DNA of 64,000 nt from Mesostigma viride (GCA_009746045.1 RPFO01000436.1:1127627-1191626), one strand, 5' to 3'. Shown: positions 1-11,929, counted from the stretch's first letter. Notes: generated from the letters alone by a model not told the origin. Translations and numbers: made by a program.

Positions 1-300
1 CGAAACCTAACTAAGCTAACAGTTAAAATAATAGGATTCCGTGGGAAGATCATGTAGCACATTCCCTTTCTTGGTGGATGGAGGTGAGCGAAGCCGCGAA
101 AGCTAACCAAGCTAACTCTGATCTAATGTAGAAAATTCTAACTTCTCTACTCAGCATTGAGGCACCCCTTCCTCCTGGGGGGGGGGGGGGGGGCTTGCAG
201 GGGCTGGCGTGTGGGCCTAAACAATGGTCTGCCACCTCTTCTTGTTCTGCATAGCAGTCCAAGCAAGAGGGAAGGAGGAAATGCGGTGTTCAGACTTTGC
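1..300 (-). mobile_element. Decayed 3' end of a LINE (ORF2 family)
   Basis: On the minus strand this repeats the 3' end of the LINE family seen intact-ish at 33434-34381: the decayed hairpin CTCC-GTTG-GGAG region near 37-50, the GATCATGTAGCACAT block, and then the last ORF2 codons (the GGGGCTGGCGTGTG block near 200-215). A run of about 18 G at 177-194 replaces the short G run of other copies. No open frame survives. No target-site duplication can be read because the window starts inside the copy. Confidence 0.7.
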
Positions 301-520
301 TCTTCATGCAAGCCAGCAATAACTTCTATGAACAAGGCTACACATTTCCATCTCCATTCATGTTCATCATCCTGTACGACTCGAATTCGGAAAAGATAAC
401 GGCAGGCTCAAGCTACCATGGTCCGGATTCTCCCGACTTCTGGCCTGCACTGGTTGTCTCCCTGATCTCAGTGTCACCTGTGCCCCCTTCACATGAAATA
501 CACGAACTGAAGTGAACTAG
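296..520 (+). repeat. Dispersed repeat C, copy 1
   Basis: This segment matches at least three other places in the window (11478-11738, 39170-39460, 43680-43885). Shared blocks are ACACATTTCCATC, GATAACGGCAGGCTC, GGTCCGGATTCTCCCGA and CTGGTTGTCTCC. No protein is encoded. The family is unrecognised; it could be a MITE, a SINE or the end of a larger element. This copy lacks the ACTCCCGGCC block found at the left end of the longer copies. Confidence 0.6.
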
Positions 521-2258
521 TGAAATCAGATGAACCCATTGCTTGGAAGGGTGATGGGGAGGGTCAGCACCCTGATTACAAAATAAATGTTCTCTAAGGT
601 GATGCAGATATGTCACGTGCGATTTACGATTATTATGTACATTGTCCAACATCTGTTGTTGCAAAAATTTGCAGCATTCCACGTTACAAATCAGATGGGA
701 TTATGTTTCGCCCACCGCTAACTCTCCAGTAAACTCTATCCCTCCAGTTCAGTGTCTATGATAAAAGCAGGATTGAACATAAGAGTTGCGATGGTTATCT
801 CCTTGATCAGAGTTGTCTCCAAAAACAAAAAGCAGATACCTCTGAGAGACTGCCAGTTCTTACTTGCGGGTTTCTAAAGCAAAAGAGACACGGCACTTAT
901 GCCAGCTACACACATCAGGATAGAAAAGCGACATCCTTAGACTGCGTGGATTCAACCCGAACTCGCTGTTCTGCGCCTTGCTCAATCCGCGATAGCCTCT
1001 CTGTCGAACAGGCAGTATGACATTAGCCAAACAAAACAACAACAATGCAGGCGTTGTCTTGTAGTCATCCGCACACGCAGACAGTTAGGAAGAGAAAACG
1101 ACCACTAGCACCGGTACCACGCGTTCAGTCTGCTGCGAACCGGGCTTTGCTGTCGATACATAGTAACTGACACCGTGACATTATCATTATTATAATATTT
1201 AATCAATGTGACATTAGCAATATTATCCCACCGTGACAATATTATTATTATATTTATGAAATAGTAGACATTATCGAGGTGAGGTGCGGTGACTAAACGG
1301 CGACGACCATCCGACAAATAAAGGGTGGGGTACCAAATGATACAATAATATAGAATGACCACGCCTGCTTGGGTCCGAAATCGCGTACGTCCCATAAGAG
1401 AGGAGAAGAATGTTGTGTATGTTATATATGGACTGTGTTAAATAGAGGACTGAGAGGCTTCGCGGATATCCGACTAGCTAAGCTGCGACGTGTCCCTAGG
1501 CTGGAATGCCACAGCGCCCACCAGAAACGCCGGCATAACTGAGATGTGCCTGCTGTCATGTACATAATAATGTACCAGGTAGATGGCGTAATGAAGCATC
1601 TCACTAGTACAGGCTCCTTACCCGGGCACAATGGACGTGAGGCTGTATGGCCGTTTCATCCACTTCGTGCATTTAAAAAGTGCATGCTCGTGGGAAAAAT
1701 CTCGTGGCCAACGGTACGGCGAGATCGACCTCTGCCATCGACAATTGCACTTTCTGACTTTATTGATTTCTGGGGCGAGTTGCCAGCCGTGACGTCACGT
1801 GTGCCTACCGGGCGCGTTCCTGAACCGTTATCACTTATCAGATCTAGCTCTACGTGCAGGCCAGCACGCGCGAGCCCGCAATCAGCATCATGCAAGCAAG
1901 CCGATACGAGGTTCCGAAGTATCAGGAGTAGCACTCTGCCAGAGAACCGCCGTACTGGCCCTTGGTCAGTGGCTAGTCCGTCCGAGATCGATTGCCCAGG
2001 CTGGCCATTCGGGAATCTCCCGAAGGTGGCGCGCTTTTTAGACCGGATTGCGCGAGCATGAGATTCTAGACCTGATTGCTTGAGCAATTCTCGGTAGGCA
2101 CCAGCTGTTGCCGGCCAACAGCAGAGCGACGGAGACCTTTTTGCCAGCCGGGCAAACGCAGAACGCTGGCACGGCCAGCAGCATAGCATTTTCCGCACCT
2201 GCACCGAAAGTAAGAGCAGGGCAGAATCACGTTTGAGGAAAACCTCCACGTCGAGCAT
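521..2258. other. Intergenic, upstream of the CCCH-RRM gene
   Basis: No supportable gene was found. Around 1160-1275 the sequence is AT-rich, with two related segments that begin ACCGTGACA and continue into TATTAT-type runs. From about 1640 to 2258 the composition rises to that of host genes, and this part probably holds the promoter and 5' UTR of the gene starting at 2259. A 200-residue minus-strand open frame at 1656-2258 has no recognisable domain and is treated as chance. Confidence 0.5.
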
Positions 2259-5200
2259 ATGCTACGAGAGCCGGGCGTGGAGGCGACGCTGCTTAGAGAG
2301 CATGAGTTAGCTGCCATGAATTCAGAAGGAGAAAGCTGGAGCAAAGGTGTAGGGCCTTTGCTCGGCGGGGAAGACGTGTACAGACAACTTTGCGTGACGT
2401 TGGATAAAGATGGATCTTCGTTGGTGTTGAACCCGGCCGAAGGGCTGGATTTCCACGAAAGTAGGCTAGTGGCTGGGCATCAGGCGCAGCCTTCCGAATC
2501 CCTTCGTGTTGAGGAACAGGTTTTCGGGCAAAGGCATGCATCAGGAGACTCTCCCGCTGCGGCCAATCGTTCCTTTGTTCCTCGAAAGCCTTGCATTTAT
2601 TTCTCCCGTGGTTTCTGCAAACACGGGTCGACATGCCGCTTTCTGCACTCGCTCGAATCTGGGGCGTCCAGCCCAGAGCCATCTGCAAATTCCGCGTCTT
2701 CCATCTCACGCCAGCATCCAGGTAGCACGGAACCCAACCTGCATACCGCATCGGGGAGCTCAAGAGGTGCCAGCCTTCGCACCTCGATCTCCGATGGAAA
2801 TTTGCAGTTATCGGCTATTGATGTGGAGACTTCATTAAACACTTTGAAGGCAGAGCTTCGGGCGCTGTTGTCCGGCAGGCCTCCGATCAGTATCGCGACG
2901 CTACCGCAGGTGAGCCTATCGCCTGTTTCACACATTTTGTTCTCGTTATCGCCCTGCGATCGTAACTTTAATCGAAGGGTTGAAGCGTCATGGCTAACCC
3001 CGATGTGTTTTGGTGTGTGTTTGAGCACCTGCAGTTCATTTTTTCGATGGTTCGAATGTCGTAGTCAGCAGTGTTTCGAACGCTTTTGTACATCGTCTCC
3101 AGCTTTGTCGAGCGAGTCGTTTTTCTTTCCGCTTTTCTTCCCCAGTCGCCTCTAGTTATTTATCTGGATGACCAAGTGTTTCGTGTGTGTTTTGCAAAAA
3201 GGGTTTCCAAAACCACCCGGCTTCAGAACATTATTGGTTTCTGTTAGATTCTACACTTGCTTTCCATGAAACAGCGCGCTGTGATGAGAGTGCCTGCTGG
3301 CTATTGCTGTCATTAAAAGCTTTGCCACTGCTGTGGTGTCCTGCGTTGTAAAACGCAGCTGGTTTGCCCAGTAGTAGTGTCTTGCTCGTTGTTCCTACCA
3401 CGGCCATGGCCATGACAACTGCTTGTCGTCTTAATTATCGCATTTTGCAAGGTTGACCCTATCCCCATTGGGATCTGCTGCCATGGGCATAGTTGTAGAT
3501 CACGCTACTCTTCATCACACATCCCTGTTTCTGACCTTCGCCACCCTGCCCTGCGTGTGCTACGTGGTTCCTGTTCCCGCGGCATCCGCTGCCCTGCCCA
3601 CTCCCTCACCCTGGTACGTGCGCCAGCTCTACTTCAAGTTCTTCAACAAGCCACTGCAGATGGAGGGCTACCTCACCGAGAGCCAGCGGCGCGGCAAGAC
3701 AGCCTTCAACCTCAGCACGCTGTTGGCAAAGCTCACTGACACAGTCAAGCTGGTGGCCAGGTAGGCTCAAGGTTTTCATCTGATCGATAGACGGCCAGGT
3801 GGGCCCAGGCTTTGGATGTGATGTGGTAGACCACCGGTCAGGGGAAGATTTCCTAACAATGCAGTGCTAGGTATGCCTGTGCGGTATGTGCTGGCGTCTG
3901 CGGCACCCAGGGTGTGGCTGCCTCTGGTTGCCCTGGTCACCCCGCGCTTGCCATGGAATGCTTTATGTTTAAGGTAATTGCAGCACGGCCATCGCAGAGC
4001 ATTTGTTTGTCTGTCAGTCTTAGCCACCTGATCTTGTACCCTTCCCTCCTCTCCCTTCAGCACATCCTCTGAAGTGAGCTTCATAAGAGCCTTTCCGGCC
4101 AGATGTTTTGTCCTTGGGTGAGTATTCGGCTTATGATCACTGTGGCATAAGCAAGCTTTAGTCTTGGTAGGAGTCCTCGGAAAAAAGCTTTGAAAGCATC
4201 GGGAGCATTTGGGGAGCCTGTTTGGTGCTTGCCAGCGGTTCGCGGACTGTGCCATGGTGGTGTATTGAGCAGTGCGTGGCTGCTACTGCGACCTGCGTGG
4301 TCATGCCCTTGGTCTCATCATGGGGCACACATGGCTGTTGCGTCATGCTTCACTCTCCCCCTGGGCCTGTGCGACGCCCCAGCATGCCGCCATTTCCTCA
4401 CCCTTTCCCTTCCTGTCGTTTCTCTCTCCTGGCCTTGTGGCTCTGCACCTGGCCTTCCTTGCCTCTTTGCCTGATCCTTTCCTACCCTCCCCCCTCCCTC
4501 TCTTCCCTTGCGCTCCCCCCCCCCCCCTTCCAGGCCCAACGGCCAGCACGAGGTCCAGCTCGTGGCCCAGCTGGTGGAAGGCGATGCGTCGGCACTGGCG
4601 TCCGTGATGGCCTCGCATGCACCGCAGCCACCCTCCCGCATTGCCGCCAGCGACTACGACTTCTCCCTCGCTGCGCGCGCGGGGCTGTCTGACTGCCTGC
4701 CCATGAATGGGCCCTCCTCCGCCACCACCAGCGGCAGCGGTGTGGACAATGCCGCATCCTGCATGGCCATGGTCGGCCCCTTGTCGTCATCGGTGCCGGA
4801 TGGCACCTATGACATGCTCTCCCTGGCGGCTACGCTCAACGGGTTGTCCAGCTCGGGTGCCCGCTTTGCCAGCTCATCCGCGCTGAGTCAACTGTGCGAG
4901 CTGTCCTCCATGGTCGGCCATGGCGGCTCTGGGCTTCCCCTGCACCGGTCACCCTCCACCCCCACATTGTCGATGCTCGCAAACGCGTTTTCCAACAGCA
5001 CCCTCGCCAGCTCGCCAGCACCAATCGGCCGCGGGGTCATGTCGGCGCGCGGTGCGGGGGGTGCTGGCATCCCCATCGACCCCCTGTCCAAGCTCACGCT
5101 GCTCCAAGGTACCCCCCTGGGCGCCCGCGTGGCCGGCACCACCGGGGGTGGCTCGTCGGGGGGCAACGTGGCCACCCCAGCGGCGCCGGGCGAGCTGTGC

Positions 5201-7329
5201 GGCATCTACCTCACATTCGCCAACGCGCCGGACCTGGAAGGGCTCGGTGTGGATGACCTGCGGCGCTACTTTGGCGCATACGGCACTGTGCTGGACGCGC
5301 GCATCCCCAAGCAGCCGCGCTCGAAGATTGGCGGGTTTGCGTTTGTCATATTTGACACGCCGGGCGCCGCCGACGCGGCACTGGCCGAGGAGCGCCATGT
5401 GATCGGCCGCGTGCAGGTGAGCGGATGGGCCTGCCAGGATTGTTTATATTGACCACATGTTGGGGGGGGGAGGGGGGGGAGGGGGGCGGGAGGGGGGGGG
5501 GAGGGGGGGGGGGGCGAAGGAGATACAGAGCAAATATTGTGATCAAGCGTTGAAGGTGGGATGGGAGGGTAATTTTGGGTGGGAAGGGTGGGTTATTTTG
5601 GGTGGGAAGGGCGATTCCTGCGGGCAAGATGAGGGGGATGACTTGCATTGTGTGTCCGCAGCTGTGCGCATCTAAGGCTTGTTATTCACAATTGTGCTTT
5701 GTTGCAAGCACATTTAATATACATGCGGCATTTGGCTCATGTAGCGGTGGGCTTTCTTGGTGGTCGTGGTGGCTGAAGGGGGCGATTGTGGGAGGCATCA
5801 ACCTGGTGGCGGTTGTTGGCAGTGGGTCAGGTTGGGGAGGCCACTTCCCCATTATATGCCTGATGGCCGTGGTGCTCTCTTCTCCCATGCCTGGATGTTC
5901 CTGCCCTCCTTGTCTGGGACACCAGAGCTAACGGCTGTCCTTGTGCCCACCTGTGCCTGCTGCACGGTGCCTAATCACTCCCCAGGTGCTCGTCAAGCCC
6001 TACCGCGAGGGCGGCAAGAAGGCTGGCGTGACGGGCGGGAGCGGCAACGGCGGCGCCACGGGAAGCTCCCCTCCCACGGGGCTGGGCCTGTTTGGCCCCC
6101 ACGGGCGGCCGCTCGGGCCCAACGGCAAGTCGGCCCCCAGCCCCCTGCCGGGCATGTCGCGGGGCATCGACATCCACGGGAGCAGTAACAGCCTGTCGTC
6201 CGCAGGGACCAGTGGGTCGTCGGCGTCGCCCCCCGGGTCCTACAGCCCCACCAATGACAACGCGTTCCTGTCCATGGCCGCGCTCGGCGCCAGCGGGCTG
6301 CCACCTGGCATGAGCATCGCCCACCGGTCAGGCCCGCTGCCCCTCGCAGGTGGAGGGGTTGTCGGGGGTGGCCTCTCGCGGGGCAGTGCGGGGTACGTGG
6401 GCGCACCGGGCATGATGGCGGGGGGTGCAGCCGCGGCTCGGCTGAGGGCAGCTTCGTTTGGGTCAGACCCCTCCTCGGGTTTTCCCCCCATGGTGGTGGA
6501 CGCGGGCGAGTACGAGCTGCTGCTGTCGGGTGTCATGCGCGCGCAGGCAGCCGATCTGCAGTCTCGCAGTGCCGCGCTCCAGCAGCAACAGCAGCTGCAG
6601 CGGCTGCAGAACCAGCAGGCCGCCGCGCAGCAGCTGCACCAGCAGCAGGCGGCGCTGTTGCAGCAGCAGCAGCAGCTCATCCAGCAGCAGCAGCAGCGGG
6701 TACTGCTCGCCGCACAGGAAGAGCAGCGCGTGCTGCACCAGCAGCAGGCGTCGCTGGCCCACCTGCAGCAACAGCAGCAGCAGCAGGCGGCGGCCATGAG
6801 CGGGCTAAACCTGGCGTATGCGCGCGGCGGCCCGCTGCCACCGGCCGCCACGGACCTGCTCTCGTCGGGCCGTTCGTCGTCCTCAGGGTCCCTGAACACG
6901 CTATCGCTCACCATGCCAGGCAGCAGCAGTCATGAAGACGCCGACGCTGACCCCTCGGTGTGGGACAGCGCGCGCAGCGACGGCAACCGGCTGTCCCAGG
7001 CGATTTCGTCAGCCAGCAGTATAGGACCACTGCTGGATGCAGGCAACCGGCTGGGTGGGCCGTTGGCCAAGGGGGTGGGCGAGCGGCTATTGGGGGAGGG
7101 AGCCCCGCGGCCGCCAGCCCCTCAGCGCGCTGTCTCGCAGCGGTGTGCGGACGCTGCACCAGTCGCGCTGGGTGGGGAGATGGACAAGTCCTTCTTTGGC
7201 TGCGGGTTCCCTTGGACACCTGGCACGTCCCTGTGGGGCACGGGCACGCTAGGCCTCACGTCGATGAGCGCGTGGAACCCTGCGGGCCAGACCGACGAAG
7301 CAGCGCGCCGGCTGCAGGCCAACTGGTGA
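2259..7329 (+). CDS. CCCH zinc-finger and RRM RNA-binding protein (plant AtC3H46/53-like)
   Basis: Four exons are inferred: 2259-2909, 3627-3760, 4534-5416 and 5986-7329, giving about 1003 residues with all frames joining. One CCCH finger lies at residues 112-130 (C-x7-C-x5-C-x3-H). The block FFNKPLQMEGYLTESQRRGK, then a PNGQH motif after the second intron, then an RRM (about 485-562, RNP2-like IYLTFA, RNP1-like GGFAFVIF) follow the domain order of the plant CCCH-RRM family. The RRM is split by intron 3, and VLVKPYRE opens exon 4 exactly as in that family. The C-terminal half is low-complexity (Gly/Ser/Ala), with a Gln-rich stretch at about 745-826 encoded by CAG/CAA. The likely role is cytoplasmic mRNA binding; targets are unknown. 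The start is the first ATG in the open frame; an alternative is residue 20. Exon 2 is short and its acceptor (CGCCAG at 3621-3626) was chosen by family alignment. Confidence 0.85.
5459..5516. repeat. G-rich tract in intron 3 of the CCCH-RRM gene
   Basis: Runs of 7 to 10 G separated by single A or C occupy the intron about 45 bases after the donor at 5417. The tract is long enough to form several G-quadruplexes in the nascent RNA. Confidence 0.85.
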
Positions 7330-8600
7330 TCCAGGCGCGGCGTGGGGTTCCACTAGTCACGTATCCGGCCAGCCCACATTTCAGCCGGCGGCATGAGTGG
7401 GCAAACCGGGTGGGCTCTCTTCTACGCATGCGTTGCGTGGCATGGCCATGGTCTGCAATCCTGTAGACTGGGGCGGCACTGATGGGAGTTGTGCGATTAA
7501 GCGGGGGTGGGGTGGTGAGAAGGAAGGGGGAAGGGAGTGTTACTGCCCCTTAGCGCCCCAAAATGCGACCGACCTACCTTGCATTGTTGATGCTGCTGCT
7601 GCTGTACCCACGATTTGTCAGGGTTTAGCCCCCTAGATTTTGACAAGGAAACGGAATAAACAAGGGAGAAACGCGCCCCGGGCTGAGGACAGGTGGCAGC
7701 GTTTTGGAGAAGTTGTGCCAGATATGGCGGCGATGGACACCTGGGAAGTGCTCTTTGCACGTGTAGCGGTATTCTTGACCAGGGATCACAAGAATCCCAT
7801 TAAAGATGACTTTTCCAAGTATGTTGGACTAGGCCTGGATCATACATGGCCTGGCCTACCGTGTTTGTAAAAACTGGAAACTTAAGTCGGGTTCTCTTAT
7901 GAGTGGCGAAAGGGAGCAGCCAGCAACCGATGGCTTGCCCCTGCCTCGTTTTGGATTATGACGGGGATCTCGTTTCTTCCATGGCAGTTTTATCGGGTGC
8001 TGAGTTCTTGCCATGAGTGCAAGTCGTCCAAGGGCGCCAGCGTTGTGCTTCATTGGGTGCAGCGCTGGCTACTTGGTCATGCTGCCAGTTCGCATCGTGC
8101 GCTGCCGAAACGGCGCAATGAAACCAGCCAAGTACCCAGGCTGAACTTGAAACACGATCTACTCCATGATGCGGCTTTCTCTATTAGGGGGCATGGAGTG
8201 GCGAGTGCCTTAGTGGTTGTACATATTATCGTGATGGGTGGTTGGTTTGGTTGCCTCATTAACATTGTAATTGTTCTTGGAGTAAGGTTCCCCAAGATAT
8301 TGTGACTTTTAAGGGCACTGTAGGACAGACTACGTAGCAGTGTGCCCTGGGCCACTTAAATAAAACATATTGCGATTGGGTAACCAGCAGGTGCAAAGCA
8401 AGAAGTGGGATATCAGCAGCCATTTGGGCACGCTGATACCGACTTGTATTGCCATTTACTTCGACAAAACCGTGTGGTTGTATACGTACGTGACACCACC
8501 ATGTACGCGACACCACAGTGTTGTTGATGTGGAGTCGAGTTATAAATGGCTTTGTCGTTGCTTCACCCCAAAGTACACTGCAGTCTGCATGTAAAATTTC
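7330..8600. other. 3' flank of the CCCH-RRM gene, no further gene seen
   Basis: Short open frames exist on both strands but none has a recognisable domain or splice partner. AATAAA-like strings occur near 7653 and 8357. TGTAA, the green-algal poly(A) signal, occurs at 7866-7870 and near 8265. Confidence 0.5.
7866..7870 (+). terminator. Candidate TGTAA polyadenylation signal
   Basis: TGTAA is the usual poly(A) signal of volvocine and other green algae. It lies about 540 bases after the stop at 7329, a normal 3' UTR length for such genes. The five-base match alone is weak. Confidence 0.3.
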
Positions 8601-8610
8601 AATTACAGCA

Positions 8611-8880
8611 ATTAATTAATTAGGAACTCCGTTGGGAGTATATGCAGCACATTTCCCAGAGAAGGGGCATATGGCTTTTAATACATTCTAGGCTACTTCC
8701 TGCAAGGGTGGAAATGTAAACGACACTTGCTCTAGGTGCACCAAGGGCACCGGCACCACCAGTGTCTCAGAGTTCAATTAAGGCCTGTCATGGGGTGGAA
8801 GATCATCATGGCTACTATACAAGCGCTAGGGCATGGCTTCTCAACAGAGAGTGACTCTCTGCATAGGCAGAGCGTGGCTC
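8611..8880 (-). mobile_element. 5'-truncated family B element, 3' UTR only
   Basis: Read on the minus strand this matches the 3' UTR of the full-length family B element (16145-16590): the CACCTAGAGCAAG block, the AGGAAGTAGCCTAGAATG block, and the terminal hairpin ACTCC-CAAC-GGAGT (8626-8639). It is followed by a TTAA-repeat tail to the left (8601-8622). A second AATT-repeat run at 8880-8910 abuts its right side, so no duplication could be assigned. Confidence 0.8.
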
Positions 8881-8940
8881 AATTAATTAATTAATTAATT
8901 AATTAATTAGAAACATAGTCGGGGTAAAATTGGCTCCAGA

Positions 8941-9617
8941 GTTCTCAATTCTCAAATTCTCAGAGGGCGGGGGCCGAGATTAATTAAGAGGTACCTTGAA
9001 ATTAAATAAGAGGCATGGCTCTATCGAGATATATGTTCGGAGGCGAATTTCTATTGGCGTTAATTTGTAGTATTGTACGAAAACATGTCAAGGGTGACGG
9101 AAAGAAGGACTTATGTTCCAATTCAATTCAATGCACGACGGTATTGGACGGAGTTCCCGGTCTGGCAAGCGGATTTTGGATTCACGTTCAGAAAAGGGCT
9201 TGGGTACACGACGCGGCGCGACGTACGTTGTAAAATGGCTCGCAGAAAAGGAACCGTGGCGACTATTTGGCGCCGCGTCGGTCTTGACGTTGTTTGCTCC
9301 GTTGGATCTGCATCTACGGCGTTCGTGGGTTGTTTCGAAACCCGGTCGATGAGATTTTACGGAGAAGTAGGGTATATAATTGATCTTTGTTGTTTCCTTG
9401 ATATAAGTGATCCTTTTTTGACCAAGCGGTGAACTGAATGTAGAAGTCGGAATAAATTATACGGTCTGACACGTTGTCGTACTATAATACAACTTAACGC
9501 CAATAGAAACTCGCCTCCAAAAATATATCTGGATAGAGGCATGCCTCTTATTTAATTTCAAGGTACCTCTTATTTAATCTCGGGCGGCGCCCTCCGAGAA
9601 CTTGAGAATTTGAGAAC
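8941..9617. mobile_element. Inverted-repeat element D, copy 1
   Basis: About 140 bases at the left (from GTTCTCAATT, through GAGGTACCTTGAAATTAAAT, to GGCGTTAA) recur as the reverse complement at about 9468-9617. The core of some 390 bases contains GGGTATATAA-like sequence near 9370. It has no convincing coding capacity. This fits a non-autonomous TIR or foldback transposon. A second copy in opposite orientation lies at 9655-10345. Confidence 0.75.
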
Positions 9618-9654
9618 CGGACTCGTGGGAGTCCGGACTTACAGACTTTTTTTT

Positions 9655-10345
9655 TGCAAACTTATAGCCCGAGGCGGGGCCCGAGATTAATTAAGAGGTA
9701 CCTTGAAATTAAATACGAGACATGCCTCTATCCAGATATATTTTTGGACGCGAGTTTCGATTGGCGTTAACTTGTAGTAGTGGACGACAACATGTCAACT
9801 GTCAAGCCGTTTAATTCATCTCGACTTTTACATTTTCACGAAGTTGTCAAAAAAGGATCACTTATATACCCGACTTCTCCTTTAAATCTCATCGACCGGG
9901 TTTCGAAACAACCCACGAACGCCGTAGATGCAGATCCAACGGAGTAAACAACGTCACGACCGACGCGGCGCCAAATAGTCGCCTAGGTTCCTAGCTTTTC
10001 TGCGAGCCATTTTGCTAGCTGTACAACGTCATGCGGCGTGCCGCGTCGTGTACCCGTGAGATGTACCCGTGAGATGTACCCGTGAGATGCAAAATCCGCT
10101 TGCCAGACCGGGATTCCGGGAACTCCGTCCAATACCGTCGTGCAGTACCACCAATGCACTAGTAACCAATCTATCAATCGTACAATACTACGACTTAACG
10201 CCAACAGAAACTCGCCTCCAAAACTATATATTCATAGATGCACGCCTCTTATTTAATTTCAAGGTACCTCTTATTCAGTTAATCTCAGCCCCCGCAGGCC
10301 GCAGACTTACAAGTCTTCTCCCGGTCAGGGCTAAGTTTTGCAAAA
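9655..10345. mobile_element. Inverted-repeat element D, copy 2 (opposite core orientation)
   Basis: The terminal inverted repeats match copy 1 (GAGGTACCTTGAAATTAAAT at the left, its complement at about 10250-10275). The core is the reverse complement of the copy 1 core: the GACGCGGCGCCAAATAGTCG block at about 9962-9981 corresponds to plus-strand sequence near 9260. A 13-base unit containing TACCCGTGAGATG is repeated three times at about 10050-10090, an insertion absent from copy 1. The TATA-like segment also survives here. Confidence 0.75.
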
Positions 10346-10380
10346 AACCTAAGTCCTAAGTCGAAACCATTTTTTCCTCC

Positions 10381-11175
10381 TGTCCCGGAGAAGGGGCATC
10401 AGGTGCTATCGTGCGGGATGGTTATAATTATATTATCACGAAGGCTGACCTTGTCCATTGGATCTCTTATCTTGTTGATAACACCTTCATCTGTTTTGCG
10501 GGCAATGTATACCAACAAGCTATCGGCATCCCTATGGGCACTAACTGTGCCGGGCTCCTTGCAAACCTCTATCTATACACTTATGAGCTTGCATTCATGG
10601 AGAATCTCATTGCCTCAAACGATGATGTTCTCATCAGGCGTTTTATCCATACATGTCGATACATTGATGATGTCATCGCTTTCGACAACCCTGATTTCGC
10701 AACCCATTTGTATATCACCGCTGGTCTGCCTGGCATCTACCCGCAAGCGTCCCTCACATTAAAGCTCACGTCGGAGGATACTCATTGCAATTACCTCGAT
10801 CTTAACATTACCCATAACAAGAAGGGCTGGCGTACGGCTGTCTATGATAAGCGCAAGGATCCTAAATACCAGCAAATTCCTTTTATTCGTTACCCCGATA
10901 TTCACAGTCTCCTTTCCCACACAGCAAAATATGGTGTTGTTCTTTCTCAGTTACATCGTTTTTTCCGTCTTTGTTCTTATCGTGTTGATTTCATCACGAC
11001 TCTTGTTGAACTCTTGCAGCGTTTATTGGTCAAAGACTATGACCGAGCCATTATGCTCCGACAAGTCCGATGTTTTTTGCAACGTCACCCACATCTGTTC
11101 GGTGCTGCCCCTTGGCACAAGCTCTACAAACAGGTCGTGGACCGGCTGGATCGCATAGTATCTCCGCACATCTGA
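10381..11175 (+). pseudogene. Partial reverse transcriptase, Penelope-like (5'-truncated)
   Basis: An open frame of 254 or more residues with no start of its own carries reverse transcriptase motifs: IGIPMGTNCAGLLANLYLYT (motif 4 region) and RYIDDVIAF, with the catalytic YIDD at 10660-10671. It then has LDLNITH and a YDKRKDPKYQ block. This pattern is typical of a large eukaryotic RT group that I place with Penelope-like elements, possibly the Chlamys/Naiad clade. The N-terminal fingers, and any GIY-YIG endonuclease, are missing; the frame runs straight into element D on its left. The frame itself is unbroken and relatively AT-rich, so the insertion may be recent. Confidence 0.75.
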
Positions 11176-11477
11176 ACCCTGTGATGCCAGATCTCCTTGC
11201 GGCCGTTCCGAGCTTGGCACTGGATTCGTTGTCCACATCGTCGCGTCGCTGCCGCAACACGATGTTTTCTGGCATCCGCGGGCTTTTGGTTCCCGCCGCA
11301 CATTTGAAAGTGCTGTCCTCCGGCTTTCTGCCTTTGCACCGTGTGCAGTTCTTGGACGTTTGGAATCATGGCATGGCTAACGTGATGACTGACTAGCTAG
11401 ACCTTTTCAGTGGTTTTCCATTTGCGGGTATTTCCTCGTAAATGGTGGGAGAGCGATCTCAGCAATGGTGCTCACCA
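11176..11477. other. Downstream remnant of the RT element
   Basis: About 300 bases of moderately GC-rich sequence follow the RT stop. They probably are the element's 3' UTR. No repeat partner elsewhere in the window and no coding potential were seen. Confidence 0.4.
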
Positions 11478-11738
11478 CTAGACACTCCCGGCCAGTTAGG
11501 CTAGAAACACACGCCCTGATCAAGCATGCTGTTTCCGGCCCCACCGTCTAGGTCATCAGTCTAGTCGCTCCACACGTAAGCCAGCCATAATTTCAATGCA
11601 CAAGGATACACATTTCCATCACCATTCATCTTCATCATCCTGAACGACTCGAAAACGCGGAAAAGATAACGGCAGGCTCGAGCTACCATGGTCCGGATTC
11701 TCCCGATTTCTGGCCTGCGCTGGTTGTCTCTTTGATAT
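11478..11738 (+). repeat. Dispersed repeat C, copy 2
   Basis: This is one of the two longest copies. It starts near ACTAGACACTCCCGGCC, passes TGTTTCCGGCCCCACCGTCT, and ends in CTGGTTGTCTCTTTGATA. It parallels 39170-39460 over its whole length. It is noncoding. Confidence 0.7.
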
Positions 11739-11929
11739 GGCTTTTAATACATTCTGGGCTACTTCCTGCAAGAGTGGAATGTAAGCAACACAGCTAGGCG
11801 CCTTGATCAAGGGCACCGACACCACCATGCTGTCTCGGGTTCAACCCAACTAAGGGGGCCAAATAGCGTGGCTCAATGCTTAATGCGGCAACATCAAATA
11901 TGGGGGTCCCATCATAGGCATGGCTTGGC
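11739..11929 (-). mobile_element. Older family B 3' UTR, left half of a split host copy
   Basis: On the minus strand this is family B 3' UTR sequence. It is interrupted after ATAGGCATGGCTTGGC and resumes at 13949 (ATGGCTTGGCTAAATTCT), so the 10 bases ATGGCTTGGC are duplicated around the family A element at 11930-13948. Other intact family B 3' UTRs show the uninterrupted order, which confirms that this is the host copy. Confidence 0.8.

Noticed and set aside
1656-2258. 200-codon minus-strand frame next to the CCCH-RRM gene
   Set aside because: No domain or family resemblance; more likely promoter or 5' UTR of the plus-strand gene.
8881-8908. AATT/TTAA runs as telomere or CRISPR-like repeats
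   Set aside because: They are retroelement tails: elsewhere the same runs follow the CAAC hairpin and lie inside target duplications.
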